Assembly (NCBI GenBank): GCA_049515175.1 | Contig: JBEKUI010000268.1 | Span: 1-6,045 of the forward strand | Direction: 5' to 3' | Origin: JACQNR01 sp049515175 | GTDB taxonomy: Bacteria > Acidobacteriota > Terriglobia > UBA7540 | Length of the DNA: 6,045 nucleotides | Shown: piece after piece, positions 1-6,018 of the stretch | Layout: every line of letters starts with the position of its first letter | How positions within the stretch are numbered: position 1 is the stretch's first letter | Made by a program: the position numbers and the translations under genes | Notes under the pieces: generated by a model | Databases searched by the model: none | The model's input: the letters and a program-made list of their open reading frames with translations, nothing else | Told to the model about the DNA's origin: nothing

Positions 1-771
1 TTTGATCTCTCGGGCAAGGCGGCAGTGGTGACCGGAGCGGCCCGCGGTCTGGGTGGCGCGATTGCCCGGGGATTTGCAAGCGCTGGGGCTAAGGTGATGG
101 CGGCGGATGTTCTCGAGCCCCAAGGACCACTTCCAGACCGGGTCGTCTTTCGCCGGACGGACGTTTCCTCGAAGAGCGAGGTGGACGCACTCGTCGAGGA
201 AACCTGCCGTCGGTTCGGCCGGATTGACATCATGGTGGCCAACGCTGGGATTCCCGGCGGAGCCGCGGCGGAAAAAGAAACCGAAGAAGGCTGGGAGAAG
301 GTGATGGCGGTGAACGCCAAGGGCGTTTTCTTGTGCGATCAAGCGGCTGCACACAAGATGATCCCCCAGGGCGGTGGCACGATCATTAACACCGCCTCCG
401 TTTTGTCCTTTATCGGCCACCCCACTGCGATTGCCTATACATCCAGCAAAGGGGCGGTCCTCCAGATGACTCGCACGCTCTCGATCGAATGGGCTAAATA
501 CAAGATCCGCGTCAACGCCATCGCGCCAGGATTCTTTCGCACGCCTCTGAACCAGGGTTTTCTGGATTCGGACGAATTCATGAAACCCATCATCGCCAAA
601 ATCCCGCTGGGCAGAATCGCGGAGCCGGAAGAGATCGTAGGAACGGCGATTTATTTGGCTTCGGACGCAAGCCGATTCATGACCGGCTCGTTTATCGTCA
701 TCGATGGCGGCGAGTTGGCGTGCGGCGGCTATACCGATCAGACTTTGCCCTTCGTCTACCAGACCGTGTAG
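1..771 (+). CDS. SDR-family NAD(P)-dependent oxidoreductase, 5'-partial
   Basis: Classical short-chain dehydrogenase/reductase, a soluble Rossmann-fold enzyme that interconverts an alcohol and a ketone. The frame is open from base 1, so the start codon lies outside the window; 256 residues are visible and only a few N-terminal ones should be missing, because the first strand is nearly complete. Counting from the first visible codon: cofactor motif TGAARGLG at 11-18, an acidic residue Asp36 at the end of the second strand (suggests NAD rather than NADP), NAG at 81-83, Asn105, and the catalytic Ser133 and YTSSK (Tyr146, Lys150) with the usual 12-residue spacing. The C-terminal DGG motif is followed by a slightly long tail. 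The overall look is that of gluconate 5-dehydrogenase / 3-oxoacyl reductase-like SDRs, but the substrate cannot be read from sequence. It is the first visible gene of the run; the next gene starts 44 bp after its stop. Family certain, substrate unknown. Confidence 0.95.
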   Translation, partial: FDLSGKAAVVTGAARGLGGAIARGFASAGAKVMAADVLEPQGPLPDRVVFRRTDVSSKSEVDALVEETCRRFGRIDIMVANAGIPGGAAAEKETEEGWEKVMAVNAKGVFLCDQAAAHKMIPQGGGTIINTASVLSFIGHPTAIAYTSSKGAVLQMTRTLSIEWAKYKIRVNAIAPGFFRTPLNQGFLDSDEFMKPIIAKIPLGRIAEPEEIVGTAIYLASDASRFMTGSFIVIDGGELACGGYTDQTLPFVYQTV

Positions 772-800
772 TCAAACACGAATCGTTGCAGAGCGAGCGT

Positions 801-805
801 GGAGG
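801..805 (+). promoter_or_regulatory. Ribosome binding site deciding the start of the first M24 gene
   Basis: GGAGG lies 10 bases before ATG 816. This supports ATG 816 over the in-frame GTG at 720, which lies inside the SDR gene and would add 32 residues with no family resemblance. Confidence 0.65.
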
Positions 806-815
806 CGAAACACGT

Positions 816-1943
816 ATGCTCACCCTGGAGGGGTGCGGGACCCGACTGGCAAGATTCCGAGGAGAACTCGAGAAGCAAGGGATCGACCTCGTCGTACTTT
901 CCAATTATCGGCACATTTACTACCTCTCTGGACATCTCCGCGAAGTTGACCTCCCGCAGTTCCTCGTTGTCACACCAGAGGGGAAAACCGTTCTCGTCAC
1001 AGACGCGCAGCCAGCGCAGAGCGCCGCGGACGAAGTGGGTATCTATGAGGCTTACTCTGTCGATTGGCCTATCAGTTATGCAGGGATCGCTCAGAAAGCC
1101 GCTCAAGTTTTGGAAGGCGTTCTTGCCGGCACGGCGACAACCGTGCGCCGGATCGGGTTGGAGAAAGATCGTCTCGCCTTGCTGTTCGCAGAGGTCATCC
1201 TCGGACGTTTTCCCGCCGCCGGACAGGTCGATGTGGGTCCTTTTCTGTACAAATCACGCAAGAGTAAAGACTCCGACGAGGTCAGCCTCATTGCCGGATG
1301 CGTGAAGGCCATCGAAGCCGGCTACGCAGTCGCTCGGCAAGCCATTCATCCCGGCGCCACGGAACTTGACGTCTTTAAGGAAATGCATGGAGAGATTGTT
1401 CGACACGCGGGCTACAACCTGAGATTCGAAGCCGACTTTGCCTGTGGGGTACGCGCTATTAAGGAAGGTGGGACGCCGCTGCGCCGGGAAATCCTTCCGG
1501 GCGATCTGTACATCATCGATATCTACCCGAGCTACCACGGATACCACGGCGACCTCTGCCGGACGTTTGCGGCTACGGAACCAACCGACCTCCAAATGAA
1601 GGCCTGGGAGATCTCGCGTAATGCACTCGGCTTGGCCGAGGAGATGATTCGCCCCGGAGTGCGGGCTCGCGACGTTTGGAAGCGGTTGCGCGACTACATT
1701 GATTCTTTCGAATTTGTCCGCGGTTCCTTCTGGCATCATGCCGGTCACGGATTGGGGCTTGATCCTCAGGAACCGCCGTGGATTATTCCCGGGAGCGATC
1801 ATGTCTTTGAAGTTGGCGACGTGCTTGCCGTCGAGCCCGCATGTTATTCGGAGGTCTTGCAAGGAGGAGTTCGTCTGGAGCGGAATTACGTGCTTCAAGA
1901 AGGCGGACTCGAAAACCTCTCGCATTTTCCGCTCGGACTCTAG
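816..1943 (+). CDS. M24-family creatinase/prolidase-like metallohydrolase (paralogue 1)
   Basis: 375-residue 'pita-bread' fold hydrolase, probably cytoplasmic (no signal peptide seen). Residues ~1-145 form the creatinase N-terminal domain (VVLSNYRHIYYLSG near 26-39 is typical) and ~155-370 the M24 catalytic domain. All five dinuclear-metal ligands are present: Asp235, Asp246 (in a GYHGD segment followed by RTF), His311 (GHGLGLD), Glu340 (AVEP) and Glu355 (RLERN). The His that sits 13 residues before the end of the LPGD turn in E. coli PepP and in creatinase is Gly218 here, and the His seven residues after His311 is Gln318. His307, matching PepP His350, is kept. So this is probably a metal-dependent C-N hydrolase, but not a standard Xaa-Pro peptidase. 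Start chosen at ATG 816 with a GGAGG upstream. Length is close to DoeA, creatinase and PepQ-like relatives. It is followed after 41 bp by the GATase1-like gene. Family sure; substrate unknown. Confidence 0.93.
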   Translation: MLTLEGCGTRLARFRGELEKQGIDLVVLSNYRHIYYLSGHLREVDLPQFLVVTPEGKTVLVTDAQPAQSAADEVGIYEAYSVDWPISYAGIAQKAAQVLEGVLAGTATTVRRIGLEKDRLALLFAEVILGRFPAAGQVDVGPFLYKSRKSKDSDEVSLIAGCVKAIEAGYAVARQAIHPGATELDVFKEMHGEIVRHAGYNLRFEADFACGVRAIKEGGTPLRREILPGDLYIIDIYPSYHGYHGDLCRTFAATEPTDLQMKAWEISRNALGLAEEMIRPGVRARDVWKRLRDYIDSFEFVRGSFWHHAGHGLGLDPQEPPWIIPGSDHVFEVGDVLAVEPACYSEVLQGGVRLERNYVLQEGGLENLSHFPLGL

Positions 1944-1984
1944 CGCGAGGCCGGCATGATTTGAAAACAGCAGGGGTGGACCCA

Positions 1985-2791
1985 ATGGCTAGGAGCAAAG
2001 GCAAACTCAAAATCCTTTATGTGGGAAGTTCGTGGATGACCGCCGTAACACTCAGCTCGGCGAGTAGCTTTGCGTACGACCTGCGAGGAGCTGCGGTTGA
2101 GAATACCGCGGAGCCAATTCTCGCCGCGTGGCGCGGGAATCCTCACTACGAGGTCACCTACCTCACGTCCTGGGACGCACTGGCGAAGTTTCCGCAGACG
2201 CCCCAAGCCCTGCGGCGTTACAGCGTCGTGATTCTCAACGACACCGATAGCGATTCGTTGGTGCTATATCCAGGAGATCGGCTCCTCCGCACGCCCATGG
2301 GGTCGAACCGCCTTAAGTCGATACGAGAATATGTTCGCTGTGGTGGAGCCCTATTAATGGTTGGAGGCTATTTCAGCTTTACCGGACGGCATAATGCTGG
2401 AAATTTTCACCGCACTCCGGTGGAAGAGGCGCTGCCCGTGAACTGCTTGGCCGCGGACGACGACCGCGTAGAAGCCCCGGAGGGTGTAACAGTGGAAGTG
2501 AAACAACCGGGACACGCCATCATGCAAGGCATTCGCTGGCGACCAAGTCCCATGTTCACAGGTTACAACCTTGTTCAGGCCAAAGAAGGTGCGGAGGTCC
2601 TGGCAACTTTCAAGGGGACCGTCGACCCGGCGATAGTAGTTTGGAGCTACGAAAGCGGGCGGAGTATGGCAATCACCACCGGGATTGCTCCTCATTGGGG
2701 TTCAAGTTTTTCCCAGTGGAAGTACGCGATGCGCTTCCTGGAGCAGGCACTTGCGTGGCTGACGCGCCGCTCGCGAGCTGAGAATTGTTGA
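1985..2791 (+). CDS. GATase1-like protein (PF07090-type), function unknown
   Basis: 268-residue protein resembling the 'putative glutamine amidotransferase' / DUF1355 group (Pfam GATase1_like), a flavodoxin-like class I amidotransferase fold related to the ThuA and beta-galactosidase middle domains. Visible signs: a first strand KLKILYVGSSW at 7-17, VVILNDTDSDSL at 81-92, and the hallmark segment YVRCGGALLMVGGYFSF at 116-132, where the nucleophile elbow of true amidotransferases would be. That elbow reads GGYF, with no Cys; Cys119 lies just before it in the preceding turn. GHAIMQGI at 176-183 and a late His237 (IAPHWGS) also match the family pattern. It is therefore unlikely to release ammonia from glutamine; a binding or auxiliary role in the pathway is inference. 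Start ATG 1985 has GGGGTGGA four bases upstream; an in-frame TTG at 1961 is a weaker alternative. No signal peptide is obvious. It sits between the two M24 genes, 25 bp before the second. Confidence 0.82.
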   Translation: MARSKGKLKILYVGSSWMTAVTLSSASSFAYDLRGAAVENTAEPILAAWRGNPHYEVTYLTSWDALAKFPQTPQALRRYSVVILNDTDSDSLVLYPGDRLLRTPMGSNRLKSIREYVRCGGALLMVGGYFSFTGRHNAGNFHRTPVEEALPVNCLAADDDRVEAPEGVTVEVKQPGHAIMQGIRWRPSPMFTGYNLVQAKEGAEVLATFKGTVDPAIVVWSYESGRSMAITTGIAPHWGSSFSQWKYAMRFLEQALAWLTRRSRAENC

Positions 2792-2802
2792 ATCTGACGA
2801 TC

Positions 2803-2809
2803 AGGTGAG
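2803..2809 (+). promoter_or_regulatory. Ribosome binding site deciding the start of the second M24 gene
   Basis: AGGTGAG ends seven bases before ATG 2817. The in-frame GTG at 2805 is part of this Shine-Dalgarno sequence and so is not the likely start. Confidence 0.65.
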
Positions 2810-2816
2810 TTTTCCG

Positions 2817-3986
2817 ATGCTAGACCTACCGCATATCCCCTCGAGTGAATATCCGCAGCGGCTGGAGCGCCTCCGGGCTCTGATGTGCGCGAAGGGTTTG
2901 CAGGCGGTGGTTCTAGGGACAGGGGCGAACCTGAAGTACTTCAGTGGGTACCCATCTCCCACCCGCAGCGGTTCGCGGCCGTTCTTCTTGCTGCTACCCC
3001 TTGATGGCGATCCCATTTTCATTGTCCATTGTGGAAGGAAAGCTGAAGCGCTTAGATTCTCGTGGATTAAGGATGTGCGCGACTATACCCAGCTTTCGCA
3101 GGTTCCGGTCAAGCTCATCCGTGGTGCTTTGGGAGAGCGTGGCGCACTGAGAGGCAAGCTGGGAATGGAACTGGGTTTTGAGCAATCCCTTGATGTGCCC
3201 TATCTGGAATTTCGTCGCCTCCAAGAAGACTTGCATGAAACTGGGATCGTCGATGCAGGCGACCTGCTTTGGAGGCTGCGTATGATCAAGTCGGAGGCGG
3301 AAATTGCTTGCCTGCGTCGAGCCTGCGCGGTTCTGAGTGATGCCTACGTCCAGGTTTTCACAGGCGCTCGCGAAGGCACAACGGAGCGCGAAATCGCAAA
3401 CCATCTCAGGGCACATTTCGAAATAGAGGGTGCGGGCGATAGCTGGATTCTGATTACGTCCGGCCGTGGCAATTATGATCTGGCAACTAAGTTACCTGAA
3501 GCGCGCCCGATCCAGCGCGGCGACATGGTGTGGATTGACGCCGGCTGTGCCGTGGACGGCTATTGGTCGGATTTCTCTCGTGCTGCGGTTGTGGGTAAGC
3601 CATCGGCTGAGCAACTCCACGCCCAGGAAACAATCCACCAGATCACCTGGGATGCCATTCAAAATGTGCGGCCAGGAGTGCAAGCCTCAGAGCTGGCCCG
3701 GATATGCAACGCGAGGCTTGCAGGGCTGGGCTTCCCTATCACTTCTTCGATTTCCGGCCTGGCATCGCGGGTGGGACATGGCGTGGGATTGGACGTCACG
3801 GAGCCACCCCATATCACCGACTACGATCAAACCATTCTGGAGCCCGGAATGGTCATCACTATAGAGCCGGGCGTGGCAACTGAATACGGCATGTTCCACA
3901 TTGAAGAGAATGTCCTCGTAACGCCCGACGGATGCGAGGTACTGTCAACAGCCCAGCGCTCCTTGTGGCGGATTGATACCCACTAA
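2817..3986 (+). CDS. M24-family creatinase/prolidase-like metallohydrolase (paralogue 2)
   Basis: 389-residue second M24 hydrolase, clearly divergent from the first. Residues ~10-150 form the creatinase-type N-terminal domain (RLERLRALMCAKGLQAVVL, then LKYFSGYPSPTR), and ~155-380 the catalytic domain, with the common linker LLWRLRMIKSEAEIACLRRA at ~150-169. Metal ligands are complete: Asp241 (WIDAG), Asp252 (GYWSDFSR), His321 (GHGVGLD), Glu350 (TIEPG) and Glu363 (HIEEN, with His in place of the usual Arg). All three outer histidines of PepP are replaced: Thr224, Ser317 and Thr328 (DVTEPP instead of DVHEPP). This argues against a classical aminopeptidase P or prolidase activity and for hydrolysis of another amide or amidine. 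Start ATG 2817 is supported by AGGTGAG. It lies directly before the deacylase gene (69 bp), the same gene pairing as ectoine hydrolase DoeA with DoeB, but I do not see features that would make it DoeA itself. Family sure; substrate unknown. Confidence 0.93.
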   Translation: MLDLPHIPSSEYPQRLERLRALMCAKGLQAVVLGTGANLKYFSGYPSPTRSGSRPFFLLLPLDGDPIFIVHCGRKAEALRFSWIKDVRDYTQLSQVPVKLIRGALGERGALRGKLGMELGFEQSLDVPYLEFRRLQEDLHETGIVDAGDLLWRLRMIKSEAEIACLRRACAVLSDAYVQVFTGAREGTTEREIANHLRAHFEIEGAGDSWILITSGRGNYDLATKLPEARPIQRGDMVWIDAGCAVDGYWSDFSRAAVVGKPSAEQLHAQETIHQITWDAIQNVRPGVQASELARICNARLAGLGFPITSSISGLASRVGHGVGLDVTEPPHITDYDQTILEPGMVITIEPGVATEYGMFHIEENVLVTPDGCEVLSTAQRSLWRIDTH

Positions 3987-4055
3987 GGGCTGTCCCACGG
4001 ATCACAGAAAGCGGCGAGAGGACCTGCTGGAGGTCACAGGGAGAAAGGCAATCAT

Positions 4056-5066
4056 ATGTTGCAGCGTTGCCAATGGGAGCCAGCAAAACTCGAATTGAAG
4101 TCCCGCCACCTGCTCAAGCTTGTGCTACCAGGATTCGCGGGTGGCATCCACATGGAAATCCCGTTCCACGTTCTTGTCGGCAGGGTGCGCAAGCCCAGGG
4201 TCCTTTTGATCGCGGGTGTACATGGCGACGAATACGAAAGCGTTGCAGCCCTGCACGATGTGGTGAAGGGAATCGACCCAGAGCGCCTCAGGGGCACGCT
4301 CACGATCGTGCCGGTCGCCAACCCTCAGGCTTTCTATGCTGGCACTCGTCGCAACCCGGTGGATCTGGGTGACCTCAATCGCGCCTTTCCAGGCAATCCT
4401 AATGGGACGATCACGGAGCGGGTGGCGGACCTGCTTTTTCAGAATCTGGTTCTTTGCAACGACGCCGTGCTGTCGATGCATTGCTGGAGCAAAGAAGCCA
4501 CGGTAGTTCCTTATGTAGAATGCGCTGCTGATCAGACTTCTGTCGGCCGAAAAAGCGCCGCCCTCGCCCATGCGCTGGGGTTGGAATTTGTCCACCCCTA
4601 TATTTGGCATCCTGGGCTGCTCGTCGCCTCGGCAATCCATCGTGGGATTCCCGCCGTCGAGCCCGAAGTCGGGGGCATGGGCATGGTCACACCATACGGC
4701 CAGGGGTCTTACCGCAACATCGTCTATCGGTTTTTGCATCACATGAAGTTGCTCGATTCGCACGCATATCAGACCGATCCTCCGCATCCGAATCCAAAAA
4801 CCATCAGCCATTCCGATTGCCGCGCGAATCACGCCGGACTCTTCCGCAGTCGAGTCAGCGCGGGCACGGCAGTTGAAGACGGATCCATCCTAGGAACCAT
4901 TCATGGGTTGGCAGGCGAGTGTCTTGAAGAAATTCGGGCTCCGCGGGCTGGTGTGGTGGGAAACCTAAGAACGTTTGCTTCGGTCCAACCGGGTGACCTG
5001 CTGGTTCAGCTCTTCTGGCAAATCAAGGAACTCATTGTGAGCAAGAGGACGCGGCACAATGAGTGA
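4056..5066 (+). CDS. AspA/AstE-family zinc deacylase (succinylglutamate desuccinylase/aspartoacylase-like)
   Basis: 336-residue M14-like zinc carboxyamidase, probably cytoplasmic, of the family that cuts an acyl group from an N-acyl amino acid (AstE, aspartoacylase, DoeB). Zinc ligands visible: His56 and Glu59 in GVHGDEYE, and His142 in LSMHCW, where most relatives have Asp-Leu-His. Substrate and scaffold motifs: TRRNP at 97-101, GDLNRAFPG at 105-113 (a family hallmark), and the catalytic Glu204 in VEPEVGGMG. Residues ~257-320 form the C-terminal beta-barrel-like domain (GLFRSRVSAGTAVEDG... IRAPRAGVVG... VQPGDLLVQL), as in DoeB and bacterial AstE/AspA proteins. The length matches DoeB (about 330-340). 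Start ATG 4056 has AAAGG seven bases upstream. Being next to an M24 gene suggests it deacylates the M24 product; this is inference. No arginine-succinyltransferase genes are seen, so AstE of arginine catabolism is not supported. Confidence 0.9.
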   Translation: MLQRCQWEPAKLELKSRHLLKLVLPGFAGGIHMEIPFHVLVGRVRKPRVLLIAGVHGDEYESVAALHDVVKGIDPERLRGTLTIVPVANPQAFYAGTRRNPVDLGDLNRAFPGNPNGTITERVADLLFQNLVLCNDAVLSMHCWSKEATVVPYVECAADQTSVGRKSAALAHALGLEFVHPYIWHPGLLVASAIHRGIPAVEPEVGGMGMVTPYGQGSYRNIVYRFLHHMKLLDSHAYQTDPPHPNPKTISHSDCRANHAGLFRSRVSAGTAVEDGSILGTIHGLAGECLEEIRAPRAGVVGNLRTFASVQPGDLLVQLFWQIKELIVSKRTRHNE

Positions 5067-5082
5067 ATTCCTTTGCACCCCA

Positions 5083-5094
5083 ATGGTATACTTG
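5083..5094 (+). promoter_or_regulatory. Candidate operator for the GntR/FCD regulator
   Basis: ATGGTATACTTG has a perfect GTATAC core and one good half-site, TGGTATAC. FCD-type GntR proteins such as ExuR/UxuR bind TTGGTATACCAA-like palindromes. The site overlaps the possible -10 and lies ahead of the regulator gene, which would fit autoregulation. The right half-site is degenerate, and only one copy is seen in the window. The promoter of the main operon lies outside the window and could not be compared. Confidence 0.35.
5087..5092 (+). promoter_or_regulatory. Possible -10 element of the regulator's own promoter
   Basis: TATACT matches the sigma-70 -10 consensus in four of six positions plus a near-match, ~75 bases before the regulator start. 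The bases 17 upstream (TGAATT, 5064-5069) are a poor -35, so any promoter here would be weak or activator-dependent. The element falls inside the GTATAC palindrome described separately. Confidence 0.3.
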
Positions 5095-5101
5095 AAATTG
5101 A

Positions 5102-5116
5102 TGGAAGCGCTTTCCA
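5102..5116. promoter_or_regulatory. LacI-operator-like inverted repeat upstream of the regulator
   Basis: TGGAAGCGCTTTCCA has arms TGGAA/TTCCA around a central CG-containing core and contains the perfect palindrome AAGCGCTT (5105-5112). It resembles LacI/catabolite-type operators except for one extra T in the right arm. It lies downstream of the possible -10, in the leader of the regulator gene. It may be chance. Confidence 0.25.
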
Positions 5117-5155
5117 CCAAGTCATGATGCGGCGTGGTTAGAGTTCGACCGGGAT

Positions 5156-5160
5156 TGAGG
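5156..5160 (+). promoter_or_regulatory. Ribosome binding site deciding the start of the regulator gene
   Basis: TGAGG ends six bases before ATG 5167. It supports this start over the in-frame GTG at 5134, which would add 11 residues and lacks a good site. Confidence 0.6.
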
Positions 5161-5166
5161 AATAGA

Positions 5167-5916
5167 ATGCCGAATGAACGTTTGGCGGTTCAGCCAGGCG
5201 GGCTGGTTCGCGACACACTGACGGAGCGGACCGTCCAGCAACTGATAGGGTGGTTGAGAGACGGGACTTTGAAGCCGGGGGGCAAACTCCCTTCTCAGAG
5301 CGAACTGGTGCAACAACTGGGAATCAGCAGAACGGGGGTTCGCGAAGCTTTGCAGGTACTGGCAGCATTGACTCTAATTGAGATCCGGCCTGGCTTGGGG
5401 TGCTTCGTCAAGACCGTCACCACTGAATATATTATCAATGCCGACGTCTTGGCGATTTTGCTGGAAAAAGAAGCCATCCTGGAAGTTATCGAAGCACGCA
5501 AAATCCTGGAAGCAGGTACGATGGCGCTCGCCACGGAGCGCGCCGGCGAGCAGGATTTTTGGCTGATGGAAGACGCCCTGAATAGGATTGAGAAGGCCCT
5601 CCAGCGCGGGGAGAGTGTCGCCAGGATCGCCCCCGAATTTCATATCGCGGTCGCCGAAGCCACGCACAATCCGGTTCTCGCGAAGCTCGTGACTTCTTTC
5701 AACGGTTTGATGGCCAAAGCGGGCCAACTCGTTGAAGCCACCGTCGAAGATATGGCTGCTTTCAAGCAGCACGAGCTTGAGTCGCATCGTGAATTGTACG
5801 AAGTCATCCGGCAGGGTGACCCTTCCAAAGCCACACAAGCCATGATTGACCACATCGAGGTTTTCCAGGCCTTGATTGTTAAAGGCTTCCTCCAGGCCGA
5901 GGGCGTCAACAGTTAA
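5167..5916 (+). CDS. GntR-family transcriptional regulator, FadR/FCD subfamily
   Basis: 249-residue DNA-binding regulator. Residues ~13-82 form the winged helix-turn-helix (RDGTLKPGGKLPSQSELVQQ followed by LGISRTGVREAL and the wing GLGCFV). Residues ~100-240 form the all-helical FCD ligand-binding domain, starting with EVIEARKILE and containing EFHIAVAEATHNPVL. FCD domains often bind a metal and a carboxylate through one Asp and three His. The three His are here (His159, His207, His229), but the Asp four residues before the first His is Ala155, with Glu157 nearby. Metal binding may therefore be altered. Relatives usually repress operons for sugar-acid, amino-acid or other organic-acid catabolism and are released by a pathway intermediate, which fits its place at the end of this gene run. 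The start is ATG 5167. The protein looks full length. A group II intron end on the opposite strand begins within about 15 bp of its stop. Confidence 0.93.
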   Translation: MPNERLAVQPGGLVRDTLTERTVQQLIGWLRDGTLKPGGKLPSQSELVQQLGISRTGVREALQVLAALTLIEIRPGLGCFVKTVTTEYIINADVLAILLEKEAILEVIEARKILEAGTMALATERAGEQDFWLMEDALNRIEKALQRGESVARIAPEFHIAVAEATHNPVLAKLVTSFNGLMAKAGQLVEATVEDMAAFKQHELESHRELYEVIRQGDPSKATQAMIDHIEVFQALIVKGFLQAEGVNS

Positions 5917-5936
5917 ACTTGGCTGGTAGAGTCGAG

Positions 5937-5985
5937 GATGAGCGCGGTGGCGCGCGAAGCGCCCCGTTTCCCATCCCCGCTCATC
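5937..5985 (-). ncRNA. Group II intron domain VI (branch-site hairpin)
   Basis: Directly after domain V, GATGAGCG (5985-5978) pairs perfectly with CGCTCATC (5944-5937). Inside is a GC-rich inner hairpin, GGCGC/GCGCC, and a GGAAAC segment. The position directly 3' of domain V is that of domain VI, whose bulged adenosine is the branch point; I could not assign that adenosine with confidence. Confidence 0.72.
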
Positions 5986-6018
5986 GAACCGGACGTGCCC
6001 ATTGCGAGCATCCGGCTC
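5986..6018 (-). ncRNA. Group II intron domain V
   Basis: 33-nt hairpin on the minus strand. GAGCCGGA pairs with TCCGGTTC over eight base pairs, including one G-T pair. Then comes the two-base CG bulge on the 3' side, a five-pair upper stem TGCTC/GGGCA (one T-G pair) and the loop GCAAT. It carries the AGC catalytic triad near its 5' end. The lower stem, bulge position and length match group II domain V, the most conserved part of these ribozymes. The loop is not a clean GNRA tetraloop (GCAA followed by T). Confidence 0.87.

Noticed and set aside
720..815. A GTG at 720 that would extend the first M24 protein by 32 residues into the SDR gene.
   Set aside because: The added residues look like an out-of-frame reading of the SDR C-terminus, and ATG 816 has a GGAGG at a suitable distance.
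1254..1985. A 243-codon minus-strand open frame opposite the first M24 gene.
   Set aside because: It is antisense to a gene with complete catalytic motifs and shows no recognisable domain; long antisense frames are common at this GC.
4021..4035. GACCT/AGGTC inverted repeat in the gap before the deacylase gene, considered as a terminator or attenuator.
   Set aside because: Only a five-pair stem with no T-run after it, so not a convincing terminator; it does not mask the likely ribosome binding site at 4044-4048.
4125..4832. A 235-codon minus-strand open frame opposite the deacylase gene.
   Set aside because: It is antisense to a gene with intact zinc-site motifs and has no recognisable domain.
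2817..5066. Identification of the second M24 gene and the deacylase as ectoine degradation genes doeA and doeB.
   Set aside because: The pairing fits, but from memory DoeA lacks a canonical GHG-GLD-EPP segment and carries a different motif there, whereas this protein has GHGVGLDVTEPP. The other ectoine catabolic genes are also not seen. A tree would settle it.
5101..5141. Tiny open frames (8 codons from ATG 5101 and 5 codons from ATG 5124) in the regulator leader, considered as leader peptides.
   Set aside because: They have no clear ribosome binding sites or run of regulatory codons; chance ATGs explain them.
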